In this document: one piece after another, positions 26,613-35,383 of the stretch
Numbering within the stretch: the stretch's first letter is position 1
How the letters are laid out: each line of letters opens with the position of its first letter
NCBI GenBank assembly: GCA_002409625.1
Contig: DHNY01000010.1
Span: 62,001 to 126,000 of the forward strand
Length of the DNA stretch: 64,000 nucleotides
Source: Anaerolineaceae bacterium UBA5404
GTDB taxonomy: Bacteria; Chloroflexota; Anaerolineae; Anaerolineales; Anaerolineaceae
Direction of reading: 5' to 3'
The notes under the pieces: generated by a model
Databases searched by the model: none
What the model was told of the DNA's origin: nothing
What the model saw: the letters and a program-made list of their open reading frames with translations, nothing else
Program-made: the position numbers and the translations under genes

Positions 26613-26640
26613 AGTTTATCACAAAGAGGCTAAAAATCAA
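26613..26640 (-). promoter_or_regulatory. Likely promoter of the rpsF operon
   Basis: Minus strand: -35 TTGATT (26635-26640), 16-bp spacer, -10 TAAACT (26613-26618). The transcript would carry a leader of about 95 bases containing the S6:S18-type hairpin. Confidence 0.55.
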
Positions 26641-26698
26641 GCACGAAAAGCGATTTTAGGCACTTTTTATGATGGAAACTTATGCCAAATTCTGTTTA

Positions 26699-27085
26699 TT
26701 AGTCTTCGCGTTCTTGTTTACGTTTGTTTTTAGGTGCGAAGAGCATTGTGGCAAGGCTCACGATGAGTGAACCAACCAAAGCCGGCCAAAAGCTGGTGAT
26801 ATTAAATCCGCCACCCAACAATTTTGTGGATATGTTGGATGCCAGCCAAAAGACTAATGCGTTTAGCACCAAGCTAAACAAGCCCATGGTTAGAATAACC
26901 AGTCCACAAGTCATTGTTTTTAATAATGGCAGTAGGATGGCTTGTAGGATTGCCAAAATGATTGCCATAACCGAATAGTGGACCCATCCATTGGCCGTTA
27001 TCTCAAAGCCGTTCATTCTGGACATAACAAAACCCGCCAGAAACAATGCCAGGGCGATGACAAGAACTCTTTTTAGAAAATTCAT
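26699..27085 (-). CDS. Phage-holin-4-like (DUF360-type) membrane protein
   Basis: The 128-residue protein has four predicted membrane helices and the family features of small bacterial phage-holin-4-like proteins (AIILAILQAILLPLLK, GLFSLVLNALVFWLAS, FWPALVGSLIVSL), ending in a basic tail KNKRKQERED. Despite the name these are usually ordinary chromosomal membrane proteins, not lysis proteins. No phage genes are nearby. Confidence 0.8.
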   Translation of the reverse strand: MNFLKRVLVIALALFLAGFVMSRMNGFEITANGWVHYSVMAIILAILQAILLPLLKTMTCGLVILTMGLFSLVLNALVFWLASNISTKLLGGGFNITSFWPALVGSLIVSLATMLFAPKNKRKQERED

Positions 27086-27143
27086 AAAACTCCTAACGTT
27101 TATGCAGACACGACCGACCGAAGTCTAAAACTTTCAAACCTGC

Positions 27144-27710
27144 TTAATGCTTGGTTTGAAAATCATCTGAGCTTGGAAGCGGACAATTGGGCAAGCATTG
27201 ATTGATCTCTTCAAATTTTTGGTCAACCCGATTTTGGGCTGCAACAGCTTTTTCAAGAAGTGACAAAGTATAAGCCTGACCTCCATAAGCACTCATTTGG
27301 GTTATGCCGTGCATGAGCAAGTAATACTCGATCATATCTTGACGAATGGGCTCAAAACAAGGTGGCAAGTTGATTTTGTCCATCGCATAGCGCTCAGACA
27401 TAATAATCGTGCCACCTGATATAGGAATGTAGCCGTGATCCTGGACACGCATAACACGGTTTCTGGATTCATCGATTAGTTTTTGAACCCTGAGATAGTT
27501 TGTGCGGGAACATTCCTGGTTGGTGATTGGCATGCTCACATATTTGTTGAAAGCGATCAAGGCTATTGCAATCAAGATGATGAGCGTGATTGCAATTTTT
27601 CCTTCAGAGTAAGGGGTTATTTTGGGGTCGTATGGAAAATCTGACCCACATCTTTCACAGAAGCGTACGCCATTATCGAATAGGGTGTTACATGATTTGC
27701 ATTGTCTCAT
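27144..27710 (-). CDS. Zinc-ribbon membrane protein of unknown function
   Basis: The 188-residue protein starts with a zinc ribbon (CKSCNTLF and FCERCGSDF), then one membrane helix (KIAITLIILIAIALIAF, ~39-55), and an extracytoplasmic domain with Cys residues (QECSRT, PPCFEP, QCLPNCPLP) that could form disulfides. The pattern (cytoplasmic zinc ribbon plus membrane anchor) is common in uncharacterised envelope proteins. It lies about 70 bases downstream of tRNA-Arg on the same strand. Confidence 0.65.
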   Translation of the reverse strand: MRQCKSCNTLFDNGVRFCERCGSDFPYDPKITPYSEGKIAITLIILIAIALIAFNKYVSMPITNQECSRTNYLRVQKLIDESRNRVMRVQDHGYIPISGGTIIMSERYAMDKINLPPCFEPIRQDMIEYYLLMHGITQMSAYGGQAYTLSLLEKAVAAQNRVDQKFEEINQCLPNCPLPSSDDFQTKH

Positions 27711-27782
27711 GGGCTTTCAAACTCTCAGAATTAATGATAGACCTTACTTAAAATTCTATCAACTTTCAATACAGTATTTTAG

Positions 27783-27855
27783 CACCCCCGCCGCGACTCG
27801 AACGCGGAACCTACGGTTTAGAAGACCGGCGCTCTATCCATTGAGCTACGGGGGC
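27783..27855 (-). tRNA. tRNA-Arg (TCT)
   Basis: Minus strand: acceptor GCCCCCG paired with CGGGGGT (terminal G-U), D-arm GTAGCTCAATGGATAGAGC, anticodon loop CTTCTAA (anticodon TCT), T-arm CGTTCGAGTCG, discriminator G. CCA is not encoded. Confidence 0.95.
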
Positions 27856-27881
27856 GAGCAGTTATTGTAATCCTTTTTTAA

Positions 27882-28307
27882 TTAAACGGGGCGAATTCCT
27901 TTGTAAACTCTGGTTGTTCCAATGGTTCGCAGAATGATATCCGCGTCTCTGCCTGTCATAGATGCCAATTCTTCAGCATTGAGTGGTTTGTTATCGTTGA
28001 CGAGAAAGATTTTGAATATGCTATCCACCAAGGGTCCACTCGGGTTTAAAAAGCCATCTTGCTTCGCGCAGTGATGGGTGAGAATATCCAATAAGGGATC
28101 TCCTTGGGTAACTTCACCGGTCTCGAGGTGTACCAAATCTGCACTGGTGGCATCACCGACACTTTTGAAAAATGGACGATGTTCTTCGCAAAGGAAGCTT
28201 TCAAGCGCGTTTCGCCAATTTCTGTCCTGGCTCTTCCACCAGTCAAAATCAATATGAAAATTGGTTGCGAGGGTTGGTTTTATCAGGCTGGGTAATTTGT
28301 TTAACAT
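27882..28307 (-). CDS. Conserved-looking hypothetical protein
   Basis: The 141-residue protein is not recognised. The second half (KPLNAEELASMTGRDADIILRTIG) looks like a short helical, possibly winged-helix, module. The first half includes FDWWKSQDRNWRNALESFLCEEHRPFF. It lies 11 bases downstream of the 527-residue gene and is almost certainly co-transcribed with it. Confidence 0.6.
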   Translation of the reverse strand: MLNKLPSLIKPTLATNFHIDFDWWKSQDRNWRNALESFLCEEHRPFFKSVGDATSADLVHLETGEVTQGDPLLDILTHHCAKQDGFLNPSGPLVDSIFKIFLVNDNKPLNAEELASMTGRDADIILRTIGTTRVYKGIRPV

Positions 28308-28318
28308 CTTATCCTCAT

Positions 28319-29902
28319 TTAGGCTGCGCTTAGGTGGTAATAGTTGTCACCGATATGGGTGTATTCTTCGTTTTCGTTGAGCGTGAGGTAAAGGTCCTGG
28401 GGTGAAACCCGTCGAAGGACATTAATACCGGCGTAAAGGTCAACAAAGTGCACATGGGCTTGATTGTTCAGTTTCGAGAGTTCATGCATCAAGCGGGTGA
28501 CATCGGCTTTGAGCGGGATGTCTTTATTAGCGCGGTTCTCCCAAATCTGGTCTAATCCTTTTACATCAGGAATGGCGATGGCCATGCGGTCGTTGAAGCC
28601 GGCATAAATGGACTGTCGAAGCAGGGCAAACACGATGCCACCGTCAGCGCCAACCAGAACGGTTTTAATCCATTCTTTATTGGATCGTTTACGCTCAATG
28701 TTGATTTTAATGACGCCAGGATCCTTAGTGCTCGAAATTTCAATAACGCTACCAGGAATCAGGTTTTGCGCTTCATACCAATCATTTAGCCCAGTAACAT
28801 ACTTATGTGGGCGAACAACCCAGGCAGGAATACGTTCCTTGGAGGTTTCATCGACAAAATCAATTTTAATTCGCTCGCTTTGCAAGGCGCTGGGGAAAAT
28901 AGTGTATGTTTCTGGCGTAATTGGCAGGCTTCCAGCGCGCCAATGGGGATAGTTGAGCGGAATGCGCACTTTCTTTACCGGCTCGTATTTTTCCAATGGA
29001 TCAATGACCCAGGTTAGTTCATCAACGAGTTCAGAGAAAAGTTTTTCCAATTCAGGGTCAAAGTCTTCTCGCTCGAGGGCTTCGCTTTCGCTATGTAAGT
29101 AAAGAGGTACTTCGAGCACTGCTTTTGGTTCAAGCCGTTTCAAGAACCATGAAAAAACGCCACTCGAGCCGACCTCGTCAAAACGCGGGTCTTCTTGTAA
29201 GGCATAGTTGAGTGAGAAAGCGATCAATTGATTGTTTTCCTGGTCAGCCATATCCAGCTGTTTTAATAACTCATCAACGCCCACAGGACCGCCATCCATT
29301 GAGTCGAGCACAGCTTCAGCGATGTTCAAGGCACCAACGCCGACATCGATTAACAAGGATTTGGGGAACCATGAGTGCCCAATCAAGACGAGCTCGTTTT
29401 GGTTTTTTAAGGCTTGGGAAAGTTGACGTTTGATGTGCACGCCAAATTGTTGCATCACCGAATCAGCATCGAGTTCACCGGCTGAGTCCTTGGTGTAGGT
29501 TTTTTCGTTTAACGGGTGTGTGGCAAGGTTAGTGGCGAATTCTTTTTGGTCACCATTTTCAAATGCCACCGTGATGACCTGAAAATCACCATGAATGGGG
29601 TTGTTGCCTTCCCGACTGGCTGTTACCGTACCAGAAGCCCAATCTTGTTCGGGGAAGATGAGTTTGGTGCTAACGGGGTATGTTTCTTTGGGGTGGTAGA
29701 AAAAACCGGCTTCTTCTTGTTTTAATTCTTCCTCTGCTTTGATTTCATTCAGGCGATTATTGATTAACACCATTGCCAATTCATCAATTTGTTCCGGGGA
29801 CTCGGTTTCGAAGAGATGATTGGTCAATGCGTTGAGATCGCTCTGGTTGATTGTTAGGTTTTTCCAATAATTTGCAATATTGTTTTTAGAATGCCAAGCC
29901 AT
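28319..29902 (-). CDS. Large protein of unknown function
   Basis: The 527-residue protein has no signal peptide or membrane segment. It has an acidic helical N-terminus (~1-70), a beta-rich middle containing DFQVITVAFENGDQKEFATN, a long central part with many acidic residues, and a C-terminal domain (VGADGGIVFALLRQSIYAGF, HVHFVDLYAGINVLRR). No catalytic motif stands out. Together with the 141-residue gene it forms a two-gene unit just upstream of tRNA-Arg. The start at 29902 is preceded by AGAGGT. Confidence 0.6.
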   Translation of the reverse strand: MAWHSKNNIANYWKNLTINQSDLNALTNHLFETESPEQIDELAMVLINNRLNEIKAEEELKQEEAGFFYHPKETYPVSTKLIFPEQDWASGTVTASREGNNPIHGDFQVITVAFENGDQKEFATNLATHPLNEKTYTKDSAGELDADSVMQQFGVHIKRQLSQALKNQNELVLIGHSWFPKSLLIDVGVGALNIAEAVLDSMDGGPVGVDELLKQLDMADQENNQLIAFSLNYALQEDPRFDEVGSSGVFSWFLKRLEPKAVLEVPLYLHSESEALEREDFDPELEKLFSELVDELTWVIDPLEKYEPVKKVRIPLNYPHWRAGSLPITPETYTIFPSALQSERIKIDFVDETSKERIPAWVVRPHKYVTGLNDWYEAQNLIPGSVIEISSTKDPGVIKINIERKRSNKEWIKTVLVGADGGIVFALLRQSIYAGFNDRMAIAIPDVKGLDQIWENRANKDIPLKADVTRLMHELSKLNNQAHVHFVDLYAGINVLRRVSPQDLYLTLNENEEYTHIGDNYYHLSAA

Positions 29903-29990
29903 ACATACCTCTGTTAGAAGAATTCCTTCTGATTATACATTAAAACGCTGCTTGAGGGTCTTAACGTGAATTTTAGTTTCCTAAATTAAT

Positions 29991-30022
29991 AAAAACAACC
30001 CGCGGATTAACGGGTTGTTTTT
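29991..30022 (-). terminator. Intrinsic terminator downstream of the ftsZ gene group
   Basis: CAACCCG (29996-30002) and CGGGTTG (30011-30017) pair around an 8-base loop. On the minus strand the stem is followed by TTTTT. Confidence 0.8.
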
Positions 30023-30039
30023 GGAGGGGGATGTGAACC

Positions 30040-30234
30040 TTAAAAGATTAGCGAAATCAAAAAGCCTATCACCAGCCCAATACTTGCAAAGGTAATGAGG
30101 TTTAATGCCAATGTTTTACCGAAGGCTAATTTTTCTTCTTTCGTTAAATGACCAGAGGAAGACTCAAGAATCTTTGAGAAATTTTCTACAACAAGTCTTT
30201 TGATGTCTTTATCATCTTGCTCTACAACTGTCAT
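30040..30234 (-). CDS. Small membrane protein of unknown function
   Basis: I start at ATG 30234 (MTVVEQDDKDIKRLV, 64 residues), one base after the stop of the upstream gene (TGATATG), which suggests translational coupling; the longer frame reaches back into that gene. The C-terminal third is one membrane helix (NLITFASIGLVIGFLISLIF). Function unknown. It is the last gene of the ftsZ group. Confidence 0.6.
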   Translation of the reverse strand: MTVVEQDDKDIKRLVVENFSKILESSSGHLTKEEKLAFGKTLALNLITFASIGLVIGFLISLIF

Positions 30235-30235
30235 A

Positions 30236-30457
30236 TCAACCTCGCGATGTCGATTTTTTGAGGATGCGTCCTTGATCATCTACGACGACACGCAAGCTTT
30301 GTTGGATGCTTTTGCTTCCAGGCAAAGTGTCGCAATACGAAAAGACGATTAAGTTCCTTCCATCGGCTTGCTTACTCACCTTTGGTGTGCAAGAACGGGT
30401 TTTGGGATAGGATGCATTGATTGACTTGATTACTTTTTGTAAAGTTGAGCTGTCCAT
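30236..30457 (-). CDS. Small hypothetical protein after ftsZ
   Basis: The 73-residue protein, not recognised, is basic with two Cys (TRSCTP and FSYCDT) and a beta-type pattern (RNLIVFSYCDTLPGS, SLRVVVDDQGRILKK). It begins 9 bases after ftsZ behind AGGAGC and is coupled to the membrane protein downstream. Its position suggests co-expression with ftsZ, no more. Confidence 0.55.
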   Translation of the reverse strand: MDSSTLQKVIKSINASYPKTRSCTPKVSKQADGRNLIVFSYCDTLPGSKSIQQSLRVVVDDQGRILKKSTSRG

Positions 30458-30465
30458 GCTGGCTC

Positions 30466-31668
30466 CTATTTCTGATTACCTCTGCGTCGCAGAAAAGCTG
30501 GTACAGACAAATCATTCGATAAATCGATAGACTGCGAGAGTGGGTCAACCTCGAATTCGGGCACATCAGTTTCTTGTTGGGGTGGCTGAGGCAGGTCTTT
30601 TTCGAAAGGTTTGTTCATCTGCTCTGCAAAATCCTGGTATTCTTGTTTTACATGTACCGTGCCGTCTTGGTTGAGCTGGGGAATATTGACAGGATTGTTT
30701 TCTGATATGCCTGTGACGATTAAAATGAGCTGAATGCTATCGCCCATGCGGGTATCGGTGATAATGCCCGGAATGATATCGGCATGGTAACCGGTGGCTT
30801 CTTGCAGGCGTTGCATAGCCTCTGTGACTTCCTTGAATGACATATCCGCCGATCCGGTGAAGTTTGCAATCATCGCGGTGGCTGAATAAAGATCAATGTC
30901 ATCCAGGAGTGGGTGATGGAGTGCTTTGTCGATAGCCTGTTGCACTTTATCGGGGCCACTGCCATGACCAACGGCAATCAGAGCACCACCACCACGGGTC
31001 ATAACGCTCTTGATGTGGGAGAAGTCCACATTGATGACACCGGTTTCAGTAATAAGCTCAGAAATACCGCGCACACCCTGGCGTAGAATGTCATCAGCGA
31101 TGGTAAATGCCATTTCGAGGGGTAAATCTTTTGGTGCAATTTCAATCAGTTTGTCGTTTGGAATAACAATAAGCGTGTCAGAGAATTCTTTTAGTTTTTC
31201 GATGCCTTCTTCCGAATTCTTCTGCCTTCGACCGAGCTCGAATGAGAAAGGCTTGGTCACAATAGATACCGTAACAGCGCCACTGGCTTTGGCTACTTTT
31301 GCCGCAATTGAAATGGCACCCGTTCCAGTTCCACCGCCCATGCCAGCAGTCAGGAAAACCATGTCTGCGCCGCGGAGATGCTCTGCTAATTCGCGTGTGC
31401 TTTCTTCGGCGGCTTCTTCGCCGATAACAGGTTGGCCGCCAGCGCCCAAACCTCGGGTGGATTTGGGTCCTAATTGGATCTTAACTGGCGCGAGGCTCTT
31501 TGATAAAGCTTGCGCGTCAGTATTTGCGGCAATAAAGAGGATATCGTGCATGCCACTTTCAATCATGCGATTGATGGCATTTGAGCCACCACCACCCAAG
31601 CCTAAAACAACAATTTTAGGTAAGTTGGGTTTGATGCTGTTGTTAGAATATGTTGATGATGTGTCCAT
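30466..31668 (-). CDS. ftsZ: Cell division protein FtsZ
   Basis: FtsZ is a tubulin-like GTPase that forms the division ring. The start at ATG 31668 (MDTSSTYSNN, 400 residues) follows AGGAGAAGG; the longer frame reaches towards the upstream gene. Seen are VVLGLGGGGSNAINRM, the GTP signature AGMGGGTGTGAISIA, the T7 loop region NVDFSHIKSVM, and a C-terminal tail ending VPAFLRRRGNQK. No ftsA, ftsQ or mur genes adjoin it. The preceding gene (427 residues) ends 16 bases upstream. Confidence 0.96.
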   Translation of the reverse strand: MDTSSTYSNNSIKPNLPKIVVLGLGGGGSNAINRMIESGMHDILFIAANTDAQALSKSLAPVKIQLGPKSTRGLGAGGQPVIGEEAAEESTRELAEHLRGADMVFLTAGMGGGTGTGAISIAAKVAKASGAVTVSIVTKPFSFELGRRQKNSEEGIEKLKEFSDTLIVIPNDKLIEIAPKDLPLEMAFTIADDILRQGVRGISELITETGVINVDFSHIKSVMTRGGGALIAVGHGSGPDKVQQAIDKALHHPLLDDIDLYSATAMIANFTGSADMSFKEVTEAMQRLQEATGYHADIIPGIITDTRMGDSIQLILIVTGISENNPVNIPQLNQDGTVHVKQEYQDFAEQMNKPFEKDLPQPPQQETDVPEFEVDPLSQSIDLSNDLSVPAFLRRRGNQK

Positions 31669-31684
31669 TTCCTTCTCCTGGGAA

Positions 31685-32968
31685 CTACGCTGAGATGCTG
31701 AGACTATTGATGATATGCTCATCAATAATGCATCCAGCCTCTCTTAATGTTTGTAAATCTTGCTCGCTAAAAGCGCCATTCTCGTTCCAAACGGTCACTT
31801 TTCGCGCGTTGCATGCTTCGGTAATTGAAAAGCCAATAGTTGGCTTTGATTCAGCAATGATGGGTCGAACCCTGTCGAGGGTATTTACTGGCACACCCCA
31901 TTCATAGGATGGCAGTAAGAGGTAGTGATCAATTGCATGAACCCAGTCTGCCAGGGTATCCGCCAGTTTGTACTCGGTGGATTGCTTTTGGGTTTCTTCA
32001 ACTTTTGCCTGAAGGTCTTCAATCCATTCCGGTTTTGTTTGCTCCTGGGTTTCAAAGAGGGTGGTTGGGCTTGTGTCTTGTTTTTCACGTTTTTTAGGCG
32101 TGTTGATCAACCAGAAAAGACAGCCAATAACGTTATCGGCAATAGCAAATGTTTCTTGGCTGGAGTCTTCATCCTCAATGACCAAATCAAGCAGTTTGTC
32201 ATAATCTAAGCTTTCGTCCATTTTGTTGTTTTGGATGTTGGCGGCGCCCATGTAAAGCATAAAGATTTTTGGCGTGCTGTTGAGGGTTTTCTTAGCGATT
32301 TGGGCATACCACTGATAAGTGTTGAGGCCAAAGTGATCTTGCTCGCCAATTTCAGGTTTCGCATAAGGTCTGGGCATGCGCCATTTTGTTTCGCCACCAT
32401 TGCCCCAGTCGATGGGTCTGTTGAAACTTTGCGCGCTTACCGCAATGTGCAGATTTGCGCCAAACTCAAGTGTTCGACGTTGGCTTGCCAGCTGGAAAGC
32501 TTTGCGCAAGAAAGACAGATCCCAATAGTCACCACCTGGCTCTAAAGGAGGGAATACCGGCGTGATGCCATTTTGCTCTGCAAGGCGGACAAATGGCAAG
32601 TAGCGATCCAAGAAGCGCTCCACTAAGTCACCTTGTGACCACGTGCCAGGCATCCAGGCTTTTTTGGTGTTGGGTTTATCAAAAAAGATGACATATTTGA
32701 CACCCCATTTTGCATATTGGGTGAGCAAAATACGGATGTCCTCTGGTTTTACATTCGAATTGACTTGGAAATCGAATTGCACGATGGGTTTAATGCCATT
32801 GGCAACGAGTTCCGTGATGAATTCTTCTGGAATAGCGACTGTGTGTGGGCTTTTGAGCAAAAGCCAGGTACTATCCAGCGATTTAAGTTCAGGTAAAACC
32901 TGTGATAAATCCCTTTCCAAATAGTGCAGGGTATCTTGAAAATAATGAAATCCTAATCTTTTGTTCAT
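31685..32968 (-). CDS. Protein with TIM-barrel, glycoside-hydrolase-like fold, unknown function
   Basis: The 427-residue protein resembles the barrel of clan-A type glycoside hydrolases: alternating strand and helix with VKYVIFFDKPN, VFPPLEPGGDYWDL, LHIAVSAQSFNRPIDWG, HFGLNTYQWYAQIAKK. Catalytic residues cannot be fixed. There is no signal peptide, so it is cytoplasmic, and residues ~300-350 form a charged Gln/Glu/Thr-rich linker. It lies directly upstream of ftsZ; a link to division is unproven. Confidence 0.55.
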   Translation of the reverse strand: MNKRLGFHYFQDTLHYLERDLSQVLPELKSLDSTWLLLKSPHTVAIPEEFITELVANGIKPIVQFDFQVNSNVKPEDIRILLTQYAKWGVKYVIFFDKPNTKKAWMPGTWSQGDLVERFLDRYLPFVRLAEQNGITPVFPPLEPGGDYWDLSFLRKAFQLASQRRTLEFGANLHIAVSAQSFNRPIDWGNGGETKWRMPRPYAKPEIGEQDHFGLNTYQWYAQIAKKTLNSTPKIFMLYMGAANIQNNKMDESLDYDKLLDLVIEDEDSSQETFAIADNVIGCLFWLINTPKKREKQDTSPTTLFETQEQTKPEWIEDLQAKVEETQKQSTEYKLADTLADWVHAIDHYLLLPSYEWGVPVNTLDRVRPIIAESKPTIGFSITEACNARKVTVWNENGAFSEQDLQTLREAGCIIDEHIINSLSISA

Positions 32969-33050
32969 ATCACATCCAGCTTCCTCATTTGCTTACCATA
33001 TTAAGTGCAAGTAATATGCCAAACGAAGCGCAGTTTGAGGGATGTTCTGC

Positions 33051-33062
33051 TATAATGTTTGC
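33051..33062 (+). promoter_or_regulatory. -10 box six bases before the SDR start (predicted leaderless)
   Basis: TATAAT at 33051-33056, GTTTGC, then ATG 33063. No RBS is present. The spacing is identical to that before ricT, the recombinase gene and the polymerase cassette. Confidence 0.6.
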
Positions 33063-33971
33063 ATGTTTTTACTTACCGGAGGAACCGGTTTTATTAGTGG
33101 CGTGATGCGCAAACAGTTGGAAATATCTGGTATTCCATACCGCTTGCTTGTATCTACGAGCCCAAAATTTAATTACCTCGCCAAAGGCGAAAGCGTTAAT
33201 ATCGCCATTAGCTCATCGGGTGATGAGCGAGGTCTGCGGGCAGCCTTAAAAGACGTTGAGGTTGTTTATTATTTGGCGGGTGTTGAACGGATTGGTGCTC
33301 GAGAGGGCTTGCACGAAAAAGAAGTGAAAGAAGTTGAGCTTCTTGCCACAGTTTCCAAGGATTTAGGCGTAAAACGTTTCTTTTACATGAGCCATATTGG
33401 CGCAAATCGGGCATCCGCTTTTGGGTTGATGAAGGCTAAAGGAATTGCGGAAAACATCATTATCAATTCCGGGCTTTGCTACACGATTGTCAGAACCAGC
33501 CTTGTTTATGGTGCGGGGGATGAGTTTACCCAAAACCTGGCGCGCTTGATTCGCCTTTCACCTTGGTTGGTTTTAATTCCTGGGGATGGAAAAATGCTCA
33601 CTCAACCCCTTTGGGTCAATGACCTGGTGACGAGTTTGTTATGGGCTTTAGATCTTGACGCTACCAAGAATAGCGTGATTGAAGTTGGTGGTCCGGAGTA
33701 TTTGAGCTTTTTTGAAGTTATGGAAACGATTGCCAAAACGATTAAGAAAAAACCGAAATTTGTGAACTTTAATCCTGTTCATTTAGGGATTCTTACACAA
33801 ATGCTCCAAGGGTTGATAAAAAACTTCCCAACAAACACCTTCTGGATTGACTATCTGGCAGAAAACCGGGTAGCAACATTGGACTCCATGCCCAGGCATT
33901 TTGGTATCAATCCTGCAAGGTTTAGTCAGCAATTGGATTACTTGAAGAAAGAAAAGTCAAAGAAGCGATGA
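33063..33971 (+). CDS. Atypical SDR (NmrA/NAD-epimerase-like) protein
   Basis: The start at ATG 33063 (MFLLTGGTGFISG, 302 residues) removes a 7-residue extension that would cover the -10 box. The N-terminal LTGGTGFISG is the Rossmann NAD(P) motif (GGTGFxG) and VYYLAGVERIGAREG follows. The protein resembles NAD(P)-binding regulators and complex-I-assembly SDRs (NDUFA9-like). The substrate is unknown. Its last four bases overlap the GH57-type gene (ATGA). Confidence 0.85.
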   Translation: MFLLTGGTGFISGVMRKQLEISGIPYRLLVSTSPKFNYLAKGESVNIAISSSGDERGLRAALKDVEVVYYLAGVERIGAREGLHEKEVKEVELLATVSKDLGVKRFFYMSHIGANRASAFGLMKAKGIAENIIINSGLCYTIVRTSLVYGAGDEFTQNLARLIRLSPWLVLIPGDGKMLTQPLWVNDLVTSLLWALDLDATKNSVIEVGGPEYLSFFEVMETIAKTIKKKPKFVNFNPVHLGILTQMLQGLIKNFPTNTFWIDYLAENRVATLDSMPRHFGINPARFSQQLDYLKKEKSKKR

Positions 33972-35383
33972 AATATTGTATTCACGGTCATTTTTACCAA
34001 CCACCCAGAGAAGACCCAATCAGCAATCAAATACCTAAAGAAAGAGGGGCAGATCCTTACCAAAACTGGAATGAACGGATTTGCGCCGAATGTTACACGC
34101 CTAACGCGATAGCAGGCAATTTCGGGAAGATCAGCTTTAATATTGGTCCAACGCTTTTTCAATGGATGAGTGAAAATGTGCCTGAAACTGCCAGACTGAT
34201 TATTGAGCAAGAACGTGCCACATACCTCAAACACGGCGTTGGCAATGCCATGGCGCAAGCATACAACCACTCCATATTACCTTTGCAGTCCTATATTGAC
34301 AAAGTTACCCAGGTAAGGTGGGGGATTGAAGAATTTAAAGCCCGATTTGGGCACTCGCCGCAAGGAATGTGGCTGGGCGAAACAGCAGTGGATTTAGAAA
34401 CCCTTTGCGTGCTTGCTGATGAAGGCTTGATCTTTACCATTTTGGCACCCTGGCAAATTCAACCAATTGAGTCAAAGATTGAGGATGGACCTTTTCTGAT
34501 TGATTTGCCGGAGGGCAGAAAACCATTTGTGGTTTTTCCCTATAATCGTGAATTCAGTACGATGATTAGCTTTATGCCCAAGTCAACTGAGAATGGCGAC
34601 CATTTTCTGCATGGCATACAAAATAAAAACGGTAACAGGAAGGGAATAACCCTTTTTGCCAGCGATGGCGAGCTTTATGGCCACCATCAACGCTTTAGAG
34701 ATCTGTTTTTGAGTTACATCCTGGGTCTGGGTGGTAAAAATAATGGCGTTAATTGGACGTATCCTGGTTTGTATCTGAAGGAAAACACACCGTCTGCACG
34801 GGCAACATTAGTTGAGCCAAGCTCATGGTCTTGCTTGCATGGGGTTGGAAGGTGGTCTGACGATTGTGGCTGTACGACTGGGTCGTCCTGGAAAGCGCCG
34901 ATGCGTCATGCGCTGAATGCAATTTCGGATTGGGTGGATGAACAGTATTTGGAAGCTTTTTCAGGTTTGGATTCAATGGAATCGAGGCATCGCGAAGGAT
35001 TGGCGTGGGAATTACGCCATCGCTATATTGACGTGATGCTGGGTTTGAAAACGGTTGATGATTTAGGCTTTGAATTGTTTGGTGAAAGCTGGCATGATTT
35101 GGATTTAGCTAAAATTGCTAAACTGCTGGAAGCGCAATTGGAACGTCAAAAAATGTTTACTTCTTGTGGATGGTTTTTTGACGATTTTAATCGTATCGAG
35201 CCGGCAAATAACATTGCATATGCTGCCAAAGCGGTTTGGCTGTGCCAAAAAGTCAACCAGCGTCCATTGGATGAAGAGGTTTTCGCTCTGCTTAGAGAAG
35301 CAAAAAGCCCGAAGACCGGGCTGAATGCTGAGCAAATATTCATCAGCACATTAGAACGTGCTGAGCGGGAATTATCTATTTAA
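33968..35383 (+). CDS. GH57-like glycoside hydrolase (DUF3536 type)
   Basis: The protein of 471 residues starts KYCIHGHFYQPPREDP, the N-terminal His motif of GH57-type enzymes (HxHxYQP), and has GMWLGETAVDLETL, containing the Glu at the place of the GH57 nucleophile, and ASDGELYGHHQRF. GH57 enzymes act on alpha-glucans (amylase, branching, 4-alpha-glucanotransferase). It is translationally coupled to the SDR gene (ATGA) and meets the GH13-type gene tail to tail, overlapping it by 8 bases; the pair suggests glycogen or maltodextrin turnover. Confidence 0.85.
   Translation: MKYCIHGHFYQPPREDPISNQIPKERGADPYQNWNERICAECYTPNAIAGNFGKISFNIGPTLFQWMSENVPETARLIIEQERATYLKHGVGNAMAQAYNHSILPLQSYIDKVTQVRWGIEEFKARFGHSPQGMWLGETAVDLETLCVLADEGLIFTILAPWQIQPIESKIEDGPFLIDLPEGRKPFVVFPYNREFSTMISFMPKSTENGDHFLHGIQNKNGNRKGITLFASDGELYGHHQRFRDLFLSYILGLGGKNNGVNWTYPGLYLKENTPSARATLVEPSSWSCLHGVGRWSDDCGCTTGSSWKAPMRHALNAISDWVDEQYLEAFSGLDSMESRHREGLAWELRHRYIDVMLGLKTVDDLGFELFGESWHDLDLAKIAKLLEAQLERQKMFTSCGWFFDDFNRIEPANNIAYAAKAVWLCQKVNQRPLDEEVFALLREAKSPKTGLNAEQIFISTLERAERELSI

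Noticed and set aside
26699..27085. Prophage remnant suggested by the holin-like protein
   Set aside because: The family is widespread as a chromosomal membrane protein, and no other phage gene is in the window.
31010..31693. 227-residue plus-strand ORF
   Set aside because: It is the antisense shadow of ftsZ; its residues mirror the conserved FtsZ GTP-binding region.
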